A stretch of 64,000 bases of DNA from Acetobacter farinalis (GTDB lineage: Bacteria; Pseudomonadota; Alphaproteobacteria; Acetobacterales; Acetobacteraceae), in NCBI RefSeq assembly GCF_026240015.1, contig NZ_JAPIUX010000001.1, positions 186,001 to 250,000 of the forward strand, read 5' to 3'. Within the stretch, counting starts at the first letter, position 1; each line of letters starts with the position of its first letter. Both the position numbers and the translations under genes were made by a program. Below the pieces are notes generated by a model. The model saw only the letters and a list, made by a program, of their open reading frames with translations, searched no databases and was not told where the DNA came from. Of this stretch, positions 54,126 to 62,686 are shown one piece after another.

Positions 54126-54298
54126 GGCTCTGTGGTTCCGTGTGCTGCAAGGGTGGACAAACCGTGCCATTCCGTGTGTGATCCGGGTCCGAAACGGTAT
54201 GCTGCGCGTGCCGTGCGCCTCTGGGGCGCAAGTTTTTCAGACCTTTCTGACATGATGGCTTCTTGTCCTTTCTCCATTCCCGGTAATAGACACATCTT

Positions 54299-55369
54299 AT
54301 GGACTCAGCCTACCCTTCCTCGACTGCCCCTTCGCCCGCGCTGCAGAAAGTTGCAGCGGAAGCGGCGGCCCGCCAGAAAAAGACCTCCGGGCATTCGTCC
54401 CGTCGTCTTCTGCCCCTCCGTGTCGGAACCCGCGGTTCGCCCCTCGCGCTGGTCCAGACCCGTGCCTTTCTGACCATGCTCACACGCTTCTGCCCCGTTC
54501 TGCGGGACATGGGGGCGTTTCAGGAGCACCAGATCAACACCACGGGTGATCAGGTTCAGGACCGGCGTCTGGCCGAGATTGGCGGCAAGGGGCTGTTTGC
54601 CAAGGAAATTCATGAGGCTCTTTCTGATGGGCGGATTGATTTTGCCGTCCACAGCCTGAAGGACCTTGAAACCACCCTGCCGCCCGGGCTTGTGCTGGCC
54701 TGCACGCTGCGGCGTGAAGATGCGCGGGATGCGCTGATTCTCGGCCCCACGCTCGCGCCGACGGACCCGGATGATCCGTATTCCGCCCTGCCGCAGGGTG
54801 CGATGGTCGGGTGTGCCTCCGTCCGCCGTCAGGCACAGATGCTGCATGTGCGGCCTGACCTGAAGTTCGGGCTGCTGCGCGGCAATGTCCAGACGCGACT
54901 CGATAAGCTGGTGGCGCGCCAGTGTGATGCCACGCTGCTGGCTCTGGCTGGCCTGCGCCGTCTGGGCATGGAGGAGCGTGCGTCTCTGGTGCTGTCTCCC
55001 ACCGTGATGGTGCCTGCCGCAGGGCAGGGCATTGTGGGGGTGACGGTGCGTGAGGATGATGTCGAGCTGCGCGAGCTGCTTGCCGCTATTGAAGACTATG
55101 AAGCCCGCGCCGTGGCAACGGCGGAACGTGCGCTTCTGGCGGAGCTGGATGGCTCCTGCCGCACGCCTATTGGTGGATATGCGCAGTTAATTCCGGTTGT
55201 GGCGGGGGAAGCCCCGAAGCTGCACCTGACCGGCCTTGTGGCGCGGGAGGATGGCTCTTTCCTGCTCAAGCGGGATATCAGCGGTGCGCCGGAAGATGCG
55301 GCGCGTCTGGGCCGGGAGCTGGGTGAAAGCCTGCGGGCTGACAGCCCTTCCGACATTTTTGAAGAGTGA
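54299..55369 (+). CDS. hemC: Hydroxymethylbilane synthase (porphobilinogen deaminase)
   Basis: Polymerises four porphobilinogens in haem synthesis. The 356 residues include LRVGTRGSPLALVQT, GDQVQDRRLAEIGGKGLFAKE, AVHSLKDLETTLPPGL, RRQAQMLHVRPDL, and C287 in DGSCRTPIGG, which binds the dipyrromethane cofactor. The first ~38 residues are an unusual Ala/Ser/Lys-rich extension; the ATG at 54299 is the first in frame, and the conserved domain starts near residue 39. hemD follows 13 bases later. Confidence 0.96.
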   Translation: MDSAYPSSTAPSPALQKVAAEAAARQKKTSGHSSRRLLPLRVGTRGSPLALVQTRAFLTMLTRFCPVLRDMGAFQEHQINTTGDQVQDRRLAEIGGKGLFAKEIHEALSDGRIDFAVHSLKDLETTLPPGLVLACTLRREDARDALILGPTLAPTDPDDPYSALPQGAMVGCASVRRQAQMLHVRPDLKFGLLRGNVQTRLDKLVARQCDATLLALAGLRRLGMEERASLVLSPTVMVPAAGQGIVGVTVREDDVELRELLAAIEDYEARAVATAERALLAELDGSCRTPIGGYAQLIPVVAGEAPKLHLTGLVAREDGSFLLKRDISGAPEDAARLGRELGESLRADSPSDIFEE

Positions 55370-55382
55370 ACCTGCCGCCCTG

Positions 55383-56111
55383 ATGTCAGACCCCGCCGTG
55401 CCCTGCGGTGTGCTTGTCACACGGCCGGAGCCGGGGCTTTCTGAAACATGCGCGGCTGTTGCCGCGGCCGGGTGGGTGCCTTATGCGGCGCCCGCCCTCC
55501 ATATCACCCCGCAGGTGGTGCGGTGCATGCCCGCGCAGCCCGCAGCCTGTGTGCTGACAAGCGGGCAGGCGGTGCAGGCCGCACAGGCCAGCCTTCCTTC
55601 CTCATGCCTCGTTTTTGCGGTGGGGGATCGCACTGCGCAGCGTGCGCGGGCGGCCGGGTTCATAGATGTCCGCAGCGCGCAGGGGGATGCCGAGGCTCTG
55701 GTAGCCCTGATAACCCGTACGCACGCTCCCTCCGCCGGAACGCTGCTTCTGCTCTCCGGCGCGCGGCAGGGGGTGGCGCTGGCGGCCCGGCTCCGGCTGG
55801 CGGGATTTCAGGTGGTGCGGCGCGTGGCCTACACGGCGCGGCCCGTGCAGCGGGTTGCCCCGGAAATCCTGTCCGCCCTGAAGGCGGGGGTGATCAGCCA
55901 CAGTCTGTTTTTTTCTTCAGAAAGTGCGGCGGCCTGGATTGCCGCCCTGCCGGAGGCCGAGCGCGAGGCCGCGAGTCGAACAACCGGTATTGTCATCTCG
56001 CAGGCCACAGCCGCAGTCGTGCAGCGTGCCGGATGGTCGCGCGTTATGGTCGCGGCGCAGCCCACGGCACAGGCTGTGCTGGAGGCGCTTGGGCCGGGGC
56101 CACGGGTATAA
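55383..56111 (+). CDS. hemD: Uroporphyrinogen-III synthase
   Basis: Closes hydroxymethylbilane to uroporphyrinogen III. The family is poorly conserved. The 242-residue protein shows the expected start GVLVTRPEPGLSET, LVFAVGDRTAQRARAAGF in the first half, and the second-domain pattern HSLFFSSESAAAWIAALPE with a C-terminal SQATAAVVQRAGW. Position immediately after hemC makes the call strong. The ATG at 55383 lies 13 bases after the hemC stop. Confidence 0.9.
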   Translation: MSDPAVPCGVLVTRPEPGLSETCAAVAAAGWVPYAAPALHITPQVVRCMPAQPAACVLTSGQAVQAAQASLPSSCLVFAVGDRTAQRARAAGFIDVRSAQGDAEALVALITRTHAPSAGTLLLLSGARQGVALAARLRLAGFQVVRRVAYTARPVQRVAPEILSALKAGVISHSLFFSSESAAAWIAALPEAEREAASRTTGIVISQATAAVVQRAGWSRVMVAAQPTAQAVLEALGPGPRV

Positions 56112-56120
56112 AAACTCGGG

Positions 56121-56160
56121 CATAAAAAAACGGCCCCGGAAAAATCCGGAAGCCGTTTTC
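56121..56160. terminator. Bidirectional terminator between hemD and secB
   Basis: AAAACGGC...GCCGTTTT with an inner CCGG/CCGG step (56127-56159); A-run on one side and T-run on the other, so it can act for hemD (+) and secB (-). Confidence 0.85.
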
Positions 56161-56225
56161 ACATCAGGAAGGCGAGGCCCGTGGTGCGTCAGCACCGCAG
56201 GCCAGCATTCTCAGAGCCAGTATTC

Positions 56226-56723
56226 TCAGGCATTGCCAGCGGTCTGGGGGAATTCCGCACGTTTGGCCTGCCACAGGGCAACAAAGTCGATCGGCTGAAG
56301 CACGATGGGCGGGAAGCCGCCATCACGCGTGACATCGCTGATGATGTTGCGAGCGTAGGGGAAAATCAGGCGCGGGACTTCGACCAGCAGCATCGGCTCG
56401 ATCAGTTCCTGCGGCGGGTTGGTCAGCGTGACAACGGCAGCGTAGGCCAGTTCGGCAATGAAAACCGTGCGGCCAGCGGGGCCACCTTCGGTTTCCGGAG
56501 CTTCTTTCGCTTCGGTCTTGATGACCAGCGTCACTTCATAGACAGACTGGTCTTCCTGAAGGCGGCTGGCCTGAACATCAATGTTCACGGCAATGTTGGG
56601 CTGAGAGCGCAGTGTGGCAAAAATTTCAGCGCCGGCAGGCACTTCAAATGACAGATCCCGCGTGTACTGCAGGTTAATGGCCAGGGGAAGAGCAGGCGGC
56701 GTGGAGTGTTCAGAGTCAGACAT
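56226..56723 (-). CDS. secB: Protein-export chaperone SecB
   Basis: Tetrameric cytosolic chaperone that keeps preproteins unfolded and delivers them to SecA. The 165 residues show the alphaproteobacterial SecB pattern: NLQYTRDLSFEVP, VNIDVQASRL, VYEVTLVIKTEA, FIAELAYAAVV and LIFPYARNIISDVTRDGGFPP (in part). Its usual neighbour in alphaproteobacteria is a Tim44-like gene; here a phosphatase gene lies between them. A direct repeat ATTCTCAG...ATTCTCAG follows the stop. Confidence 0.95.
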   Translation of the reverse strand: MSDSEHSTPPALPLAINLQYTRDLSFEVPAGAEIFATLRSQPNIAVNIDVQASRLQEDQSVYEVTLVIKTEAKEAPETEGGPAGRTVFIAELAYAAVVTLTNPPQELIEPMLLVEVPRLIFPYARNIISDVTRDGGFPPIVLQPIDFVALWQAKRAEFPQTAGNA

Positions 56724-56864
56724 GGAAAATTACGCTTTCTTAATCAGGTCACACTGAGGCTTTCAGCGGTAGCATGCTGCCAGAGCTTCGCCAACCGCAA
56801 GAATAGGACGGCGCGACATTAATAACTAAAGGGTCATGCGTGCCTGCGTTACGGTATTCTGCTT

Positions 56865-57383
56865 TCAGGCAGGCAGATGTATCCAGTCTCCATTTTCCAG
56901 ACTTTCCCCGCACAGGCCCAGCAGAAACCACCAGTGTGAGACAACCAGTGTTTCTCCAGCATCCGGCTGCTGCGCCATGAACCGGCGGAAATGCCCCACG
57001 CGGCTGTGCAGCATGGCATCGCTCTCCGGCGCGTCCGACCACCAGACTTCTTCCAGCACATCAAAATTCAGGTGCGGCCAGCTTTCACACAGGGTCGAGG
57101 CAGGGGAGCCTTCATCACAGGAATACATGGCGCGTTCGCGCACCAGCGGGGTAATTTCCGGCGTGATGTTCAGGGCGCGGGCAAGGGGGGTGGCTGTCTC
57201 CAGCGCGCGGGTGAAGGGGGAGACCAGAATGCGGGTAATGCCAGCCCCCGCCAGTTCCTGCACAAGGCGCTGCGCATGCACGCGCCCCTGTGTGGAAAGA
57301 GGGGGGTCTGACAGGCCGGGGTCACGCCCTGTGGCCGTGTACAGCCGGTTGAATTCGCTTTCGCAGTGCCGCAGAATGATCAT
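56865..57383 (-). CDS. Histidine phosphatase family protein
   Basis: A 172-residue single-domain phosphatase of the phosphoglycerate-mutase-like superfamily. The catalytic motif is RHCESEFN (5-12), with Cys replacing the Gly of the usual RHGE. SPFTRALETA (about 56-65) holds the second phosphate-pocket arginine, and VVSHWWFLLGL the late catalytic histidine. The substrate is unknown; such proteins range from sugar-phosphate to RNA-metabolite phosphatases. It lies between secB and the divergent Tim44-like gene. Confidence 0.88.
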   Translation of the reverse strand: MIILRHCESEFNRLYTATGRDPGLSDPPLSTQGRVHAQRLVQELAGAGITRILVSPFTRALETATPLARALNITPEITPLVRERAMYSCDEGSPASTLCESWPHLNFDVLEEVWWSDAPESDAMLHSRVGHFRRFMAQQPDAGETLVVSHWWFLLGLCGESLENGDWIHLPA

Positions 57384-57543
57384 GAGACAAGCAGATAGGA
57401 GCAGCGTTCCGGATTAGGCAAGGGGCACGGAGCGCATGGGGGCGCATTGTATCGGGGCGGGGGGTTGTCTATGTATAAAGAAGCTTCCTGAACGATAAGA
57501 CCATGCCTGAAGCCCGGGCCGGTCGAAATTGGACGTGTGACAA

Positions 57544-58224
57544 ATGGATTTTTCTTTCGGCCATTTTCCGGTCGATCTGATTCTCTTCGCTCTTGTGGCG
57601 GCCTTTCTGGTCCTGCGCCTGCGCAGTGTGCTGGGGCGGCGGGTTGGCTTTCAGCCCGCCCCCATGCCTGTGCCGCAGCACCCTGATACCGCGGGGAAAG
57701 TGATAGACGGCAAGGCCGAGCAGGTTCCCGCCGCCGCGGAGTATGACATTCCGGCACCGGGCACCCGCGTGGGGCAGCTTCTGGCCGAGGTGCAGGCTCA
57801 GGAAGCCGGGTTTACGCCACAGCAGTTTCTGGCAGGCGCGCAGGAAGCCTTCCGGCAGGTGGTGAAGGCCTTTGCGGAAGGAGACCGCGCAACCCTGCAG
57901 GCCCGCCTGACACCTGCTGTTTATGCGTCCTTCGAGGCGGCCATTGCCGCACGGGACGCTGCGGGTGAAAAGCAGCGCAGCGAAATTCAGGCGATTCGTT
58001 CTCTGGCCATTGAGGATGTGCGTCTGGTGAAGCTGGACGTGGGCACCGGTGCCGCCATTGATGTGCGTATCGTGTCAGATCAGGTCAGCCTGCTGGTGGA
58101 TGCGCAGGGCCAGCCTGTAACCGGGACCGACGCCGTTACCGAATTTTCTGATCTGTGGACGTTTGAACGGCTGCTGGGTGTGAGTGGCACCGGCTGGCGT
58201 CTGGCTTCGGCGCGGAGTGCGTGA
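57544..58224 (+). CDS. Tim44/TimA-like domain protein
   Basis: A 226-residue protein with an N-terminal membrane anchor (8-28, VDLILFALVAAFLVLRLRS), a variable linker, and a C-terminal Tim44-like domain (about 75-225): FLAGAQEAFRQVVKAFAEGD, LTPAVYASFEAAIAARD, and the final WTFERLLGVSGTGWRLAS. It is a bacterial relative of the mitochondrial import component and is probably involved in membrane-protein assembly or secretion (family inference). Its stop overlaps the methyltransferase start (GTGA). Confidence 0.9.
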   Translation: MDFSFGHFPVDLILFALVAAFLVLRLRSVLGRRVGFQPAPMPVPQHPDTAGKVIDGKAEQVPAAAEYDIPAPGTRVGQLLAEVQAQEAGFTPQQFLAGAQEAFRQVVKAFAEGDRATLQARLTPAVYASFEAAIAARDAAGEKQRSEIQAIRSLAIEDVRLVKLDVGTGAAIDVRIVSDQVSLLVDAQGQPVTGTDAVTEFSDLWTFERLLGVSGTGWRLASARSA

Positions 58225-59066
58225 CAGCACGGAACGGGGCTGAGCCAAAGCCGCCTGCGCGTTCGCAGCGGTACAAGGTTGGCCAGCAGCAGATTGTCCG
58301 GGGAGACTGCCTGCGCGTCCTGCGGCGGATGCAGGCCGGGTCTGTGGACGTTATCATTACCTCTCCACCCTATAATATCGGCCTCTCCTACCGGAGCTAT
58401 CCGGACAGGAAGGAAGAGGCTGACTATCTGGACTGGATGCTGGATGTCGCCCGTGCCCTGAAGCGGGTGCTGCGGGCTGATGGCTCCTTTTTCCTGAATA
58501 TTTCGGGCTCTTCCGCCCAGCCCTGGCTACCGTTTGAACTGGCGGTGCGGCTGCGCGAGCTGTTTGTGCTGCAGAACCATATCTCATGGGTGAAATCCAT
58601 TTCTGTGGGAGATGACAGCTTCGGGCATTTCAAGCCCATGAACAGCCAGCGTTTCCTGCACCGTGGGCACGAGCACCTGTTTCACTTCACGCTGGGCGGG
58701 ACAGTGAAGCTGGACCGGCTGAGCGCTGGTGTGCCGTACAAGGACAAATCCAACATCGCCCGCCGTGGGCATGAGCAGGACCGGCGGTGCCGGGGGGATG
58801 CGTGGTTTATCCCGTATGAAACCGTGCGGGACCGCAAGGAGAAGTTCGATCATCCGGGCACTTTTCCCGTCGCCTTGCCGGAGCAGTGTCTTCTGCTGCA
58901 TGGGCGGAAGCAGGCAAAGGTGCTGGATCCGTTCATGGGGACAGGCACCACGCTTCTGGCCGCGCAGCGCATGGGGTGTTCTGGTGTGGGAATTGAAATT
59001 GACCCCGATTATGTGGCCATCGCGCGCCAGCGCCTGAAAGAGGACAGGGAGACGCGGGAAGACTGA
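58221..59066 (+). CDS. Solitary DNA methyltransferase (beta-type, SPPYN)
   Basis: A 281-residue DNA amino-methyltransferase. The catalytic SPPYN motif comes first (about 48-52, after VDVIITS) and the SAM motif DPFMGTGTTLLAAQRMG comes late (near 236), the order typical of the beta group. SPPY occurs in N4-cytosine and some N6-adenine enzymes, so the modified base is not decided. It lacks the C-terminal domain of CcrM. No restriction endonuclease gene is adjacent, so it looks orphan. A GTG start overlaps the Tim44-like stop, so it is cotranslated with that gene. Confidence 0.88.
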   Translation: MTARNGAEPKPPARSQRYKVGQQQIVRGDCLRVLRRMQAGSVDVIITSPPYNIGLSYRSYPDRKEEADYLDWMLDVARALKRVLRADGSFFLNISGSSAQPWLPFELAVRLRELFVLQNHISWVKSISVGDDSFGHFKPMNSQRFLHRGHEHLFHFTLGGTVKLDRLSAGVPYKDKSNIARRGHEQDRRCRGDAWFIPYETVRDRKEKFDHPGTFPVALPEQCLLLHGRKQAKVLDPFMGTGTTLLAAQRMGCSGVGIEIDPDYVAIARQRLKEDRETRED

Positions 59067-59084
59067 TAATCGAATGTCTGAATG

Positions 59085-59127
59085 ATTTTCATGAAAATAA
59101 TCGTTTTGACATTTTGATATGTATCAA
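59085..59127 (+). promoter_or_regulatory. Perfect FNR/CRP-family site and upstream palindrome
   Basis: TTGATATGTATCAA (59114-59127) matches the FNR consensus TTGAT-N4-ATCAA at every fixed position. Its centre is about 41 bases before a likely start of transcription near 59162, with AT-rich TAAAAG/GATATT words in the -10 area; this is a class II activator position. A 14-base palindrome ATTTTCATGAAAAT (59085-59098) lies upstream and may bind a second regulator. Confidence 0.85.
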
Positions 59128-59191
59128 ACACAACCCTGATAGCAGAGAATAAAAGATATTCGGTATTTCCAGAAGCTCAGGAGTTGTGGCG

Positions 59192-60625
59192 TTGCGCAGA
59201 TTAATAGTTTCATTGGTAGGGGTGGGTGTTCTGGCTTATGGCGGGACAGTCGCGTTCCTGACCCACTTTGACCATGTAACTGCCCCCGAACTTCCTGCGG
59301 CGTCCCCCACTTTAAAGGACCCGGTGGCTCTGGCGGCGTTCAATGTCGTGAGGGAAGCACGGTGTGATTACTGCCATGCTGTTGGCCGTGATCTGCCTTT
59401 TTACTTCAAGCTGCCCATTGCCAACAGGCTGATGGAAAAGGATCTGCACGAAGGGCTGCGCCACTTCCGCATCGAGCCTGTGCTGGAAGCGTTCAACGCA
59501 GGGACGCCGCCCTCTGAAGAGCAGCTTTCCCGTATTGAGGAAGTCATCACCCAGAACCGCATGCCGCCCACCCTGTATCTGCTCATGCACTGGCATGCGC
59601 ATCTGTCTGACGGTGAGCGTCAGGCTGTGCTGAAATGGGTGGAGGAAACGCGCCGCAAGAACTACGCCACCACTGGGGCCGCACCACAGTTCGCAGCAGA
59701 GCCGGTGCGCCCTGTGCCGGAAAGCGTGCCGGTGGATGCCGCAAAGGTGGCTCTGGGCCGCAAGCTGTTCTTCGATAAAAACCTGTCTGGTGATGGCACA
59801 CTGAACTGCGCAAGCTGCCATGACCTGAACCATGGTGGTGTGGACCATCTGGTGACGGCAACCGGCATTGGCGGCCAGAAAGGCCCCATCAACGTGCCGA
59901 GCGTGTATGATGCCTACTTCAAGATCGCCCAGTTCTGGGACGGGCGCGCGCCTGATCTGGTTGCCCAGGCGGCCGGTCCGGTCATGAACCCGGTTGAAAT
60001 GGGTTCGCATGACTGGCCTGCCGTGGCGCAGAAGCTGACTGCCAACCCGGACTACGCCTCCATGTTCCAGTCCGCTTACGGGCCGGATGCGCAGGTGGAC
60101 CAGAACACCATTACCACCGCCATTGCCGAGTTTGAAAAAACGCTGATCGCGCCGGACAGCCCGTTTGACGAGTATCTGAAAGGCAATGCCAGCGCGCTGA
60201 GCGAACAGGCAAAACGCGGATATGAAAAATTCAAGAGCATCGGCTGCTCGGGCTGCCATAGCGGCATTGGGCTGGGTGGTGGCGCCTATGAAGTCATGGG
60301 TCTGGAAGCCGATTACTTCAAGGATCGGGGCGGCAAGATCACCGCAGCGGACGAAGGCCGTTACAATGTGACGCATAAAGAGTCGGACCTTCACCGCTTC
60401 GTGGTGCCCAACCTGCGTAATATTGAGCTGACAGCACCGTATTTCCATGATGGCAGCACGCAGACATTGAAAGACGCCGTGCGCAAAATGGCAAAATATC
60501 AGACGCCGGACAGCGCGATTTCCGATGCGGATGTGCAGGACATTGTGGCCTTCCTCAAGAGCCTGACCGGGACATATGAAGGCCGCTCTCTGGCCGATCT
60601 GGCTCAGCCCGCCCCGGCGCACTGA
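59192..60625 (+). CDS. Tri-heme cytochrome c peroxidase (YhjA/Ccp-type quinol peroxidase)
   Basis: Periplasmic, membrane-anchored peroxidase of about 477 residues. After an N-terminal anchor (6-20), three CxxCH haem sites occur: CDYCH (58-62), CASCH (206-210) and CSGCH (352-356). The last two are those of di-heme peroxidases; the first belongs to an extra N-terminal domain, as in E. coli YhjA, which takes electrons from quinol. NPVEMG and the C-terminal NLRNIELTAPYFHDGS are family motifs. AGGAG is 8 bases before the TTG at 59192 and only 2 before the GTG at 59186, so TTG is preferred. An FNR-type site lies upstream. Confidence 0.92.
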   Translation: MRRLIVSLVGVGVLAYGGTVAFLTHFDHVTAPELPAASPTLKDPVALAAFNVVREARCDYCHAVGRDLPFYFKLPIANRLMEKDLHEGLRHFRIEPVLEAFNAGTPPSEEQLSRIEEVITQNRMPPTLYLLMHWHAHLSDGERQAVLKWVEETRRKNYATTGAAPQFAAEPVRPVPESVPVDAAKVALGRKLFFDKNLSGDGTLNCASCHDLNHGGVDHLVTATGIGGQKGPINVPSVYDAYFKIAQFWDGRAPDLVAQAAGPVMNPVEMGSHDWPAVAQKLTANPDYASMFQSAYGPDAQVDQNTITTAIAEFEKTLIAPDSPFDEYLKGNASALSEQAKRGYEKFKSIGCSGCHSGIGLGGGAYEVMGLEADYFKDRGGKITAADEGRYNVTHKESDLHRFVVPNLRNIELTAPYFHDGSTQTLKDAVRKMAKYQTPDSAISDADVQDIVAFLKSLTGTYEGRSLADLAQPAPAH

Positions 60626-60672
60626 TGCTATAAAAAGAGTGGGATCATCCCGATAAACGGACTGATCCCTTG

Positions 60673-60718
60673 AAAAGCGGCCCATCAGCAGGTGATAAGC
60701 TTGCAGATGGGCCGTTTT
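60673..60718 (+). terminator. Terminator of peroxidase gene
   Basis: Perfect 8-base arms GGCCCATC/GATGGGCC (60679-60713), flanked by AAAAGC and GTTTTCT. Confidence 0.85.
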
Positions 60719-60752
60719 CTGTTGGGAGAGGGCATAAAGGGAAGGAAAGCCA

Positions 60753-61403
60753 GTGGTCAGGCGGCGTCATCTCCGGGAAGAAGAAAAGGCGCTGTGGTCC
60801 ATGGTGGTGCGGGACGTGGCCCCTTTGCACGCCCCCCGGCCGGAACGCTCCGCCGCGGGAGCGGAAGAAGCTGCGGCCGAGGCTGAGGCTCAGGCTCAGG
60901 CTCAGGGAAAGCGCCTGTCCCCGGTGGAGAAGAAGGTGCCCCGGCACAAGCGCCGTTTACAGACTGTGGAGCCCCTGCTGCTCGTGCCTCCAGCTCTCTC
61001 CTCCGCAACAACACCGCCCGTGCAGGTGCAGCGCGATCCGCATCCCGCAGAGGGGATCGGCCAGCGTCTGCCCGGTGTTGATACCTACAGCTGGCGCACC
61101 TTTACGGATGGCCGGATGAAGGTGGAGCGGCGGCTGGACCTGCACGGCATGGTGGCGCAGGACGCTTATCGTCGGCTGATGGAATTCATGGATGTCGCCA
61201 CGGTGCGCGGCCTGCGCTGTGTGGAAGTGGTCACGGGGCTTGGTTCGGGGCTTGAGGGCGGTATCTTGCGGCGGGAACTGCCGCACTGGCTGGCCCGGCC
61301 CGATATCCGGCAGAGAATATTAGGGGTGGCCTACCCGCATGCGGGCAATAAGGGGTCAGTCCGTATTCTACTGCGCCGCCGCCGCGGGCAGGGGGCGTCC
61401 TGA
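60753..61403 (+). CDS. Smr domain protein
   Basis: A 216-residue protein with a C-terminal Smr (MutS2-related) domain. The RRLDLHGM motif lies near 127-134 and VVTGLGSGLEGGILRRELP near 155-173; the usual TGKG is TGLG here. Smr domains are nucleases or RNA/DNA-binding modules. The N-terminal half is basic with an Ala-Glu/Ala-Gln repeat encoded by hexamers (60880-60906) and is probably disordered. The GTG start has GGAAGGAAA upstream. It ends 36 bases inside the convergent neighbour. Confidence 0.88.
   Translation: MVRRRHLREEEKALWSMVVRDVAPLHAPRPERSAAGAEEAAAEAEAQAQAQGKRLSPVEKKVPRHKRRLQTVEPLLLVPPALSSATTPPVQVQRDPHPAEGIGQRLPGVDTYSWRTFTDGRMKVERRLDLHGMVAQDAYRRLMEFMDVATVRGLRCVEVVTGLGSGLEGGILRRELPHWLARPDIRQRILGVAYPHAGNKGSVRILLRRRRGQGAS
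60880..60906 (+). repeat. Hexanucleotide repeat GAGGCT/CAGGCT
   Basis: Two GAGGCT and two to three CAGGCT-type units in the Smr gene encode alternating Glu-Ala and Gln-Ala. In-frame and similar in kind to the repeat at 25681. Confidence 0.7.
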
Positions 61404-62537
61404 AGGATCATGCGCGCGGGGCGTCCAGTAAGGTGTCCAGCGCGGTGTATTGACCGCCAGCCAGCGCCGCAGGGCCAGAATGCGGTCCAGGCCCGGCATC
61501 ATGTCCGCATAGGCGGCAACGCAGGGCATGCCGCTGGTGAGTGTCTGGAGTTGTTCACGCGCATGGGCCCGCAGGGGCTGGGTGCCTGCAGCGACCTGCG
61601 CGGCATGGCGGAAGCGGGCCACAACGTCCGGCGGTGTCAGGACCGGTAACATCAGCCCGGCTTTCAGGCTGGCAGCGGTGGCTGTGGTTTTCCAGACATC
61701 ATAGAGCAGGCCGGAGGGCACGCGCTTTCTTTCCTGCCGGAAAATGGTTGTAAAATCAGGCGGCAGACGCAGGCGGGGGGAAACCTCTGTGGGCAGGATG
61801 TTGGAAAACAGGGCAAGGCTGCCTTGCTCTTCATCCTGAAGGGCGGCCATCCGTTCTTCATAGGCATCATCAAACGGGAGCTGGATCATGTCCACCTCAT
61901 CCGCCTTCAGGGCGGTCAGGGCGGCATCCGGCGTGCCATAGCCGGGGCAGGGCAGAGGGCGCATGCCCAGCAGGTCCAGCGCGACAAGCGTAGGCAGTTC
62001 AGGCCCTGAAAGGGTGGAAACGCCCACCCGTAGAGGGCGACCCTGCAGGATGCTGGCAAAGGTGCGGTGCAGGCTGACCTTGCCCACGGCCACGGTGGGC
62101 TGGCGGCTCATGAAGACAGGCAGCCAGCGCTGGGCGTCATAATGCACGCGGGGGTCACCGGTCAGGGCCGCCAGAAGGGCTGTGCCGGGGGCCACCAGCC
62201 CGGAAGGGGGCGTGGCCTGCTCCTGCTGAATGTCAAAAAGATTAGCACCGGTTACGCCGTCCCACCCGGTGGTCATGCGGAGGGGGAAGGGAGTTGTATA
62301 GCGCAGTTCGTCCGCCAGAGCCGGGGCCAGAAGGGCAGCCCACTGGCCGCACAGGCTGTCTGACGTGCCAGCGACAATAAGCGGGGCTGGTGGTTGATCA
62401 TCCACCGGTAAAGCCGCGCGGGCGGGCCGGGAGGGGGCAAGACAGGCGGCAGCACTGCCCAGAAGGCCGCCCAGCAGCAGGCGGCGGGAGAGCGGTCTGG
62501 CGGAGGATGGAAGATCCGGCTGATCAGTGCGCGGCAA
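61368..62537 (-). CDS. Exported protein, periplasmic solute-binding (Bug/TctC-like)
   Basis: A protein of about 389 residues with a twin-arginine-like signal (SRRLLLGGLLGSAAACLA, followed by ARAAL). The mature part has the layout of periplasmic Bug/TctC-type binding proteins: an opening PLIVAGTSDSLCGQWAALLAPALADEL, a middle GRPLRVGVSTLSGPELPTLVALDLLG, and a C-terminal MMPGLDRILALRRW. The match is weak and no membrane transporter genes are adjacent, so function is unproven. TTG at 62537 has AGGGAG upstream and puts the signal near the start; an ATG at 62636 would add 33 residues. Confidence 0.55.
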   Translation of the reverse strand: MPRTDQPDLPSSARPLSRRLLLGGLLGSAAACLAPSRPARAALPVDDQPPAPLIVAGTSDSLCGQWAALLAPALADELRYTTPFPLRMTTGWDGVTGANLFDIQQEQATPPSGLVAPGTALLAALTGDPRVHYDAQRWLPVFMSRQPTVAVGKVSLHRTFASILQGRPLRVGVSTLSGPELPTLVALDLLGMRPLPCPGYGTPDAALTALKADEVDMIQLPFDDAYEERMAALQDEEQGSLALFSNILPTEVSPRLRLPPDFTTIFRQERKRVPSGLLYDVWKTTATAASLKAGLMLPVLTPPDVVARFRHAAQVAAGTQPLRAHAREQLQTLTSGMPCVAAYADMMPGLDRILALRRWLAVNTPRWTPYWTPRAHDPSGRPLPAAAAQ

Positions 62538-62686
62538 GTGCGGAAAACTCCCTGTCGTCTTGTCTGTCCAAGAATCCTTGAAAGGCGGCCCGATAAAATC
62601 AGGGAGATCAATCTTACTGGACCAGCCTGATCGCATCAGATTTCTGCGGCAAAATTACGGTCGTTCTGTTTCATGGCCTCGTTTCC

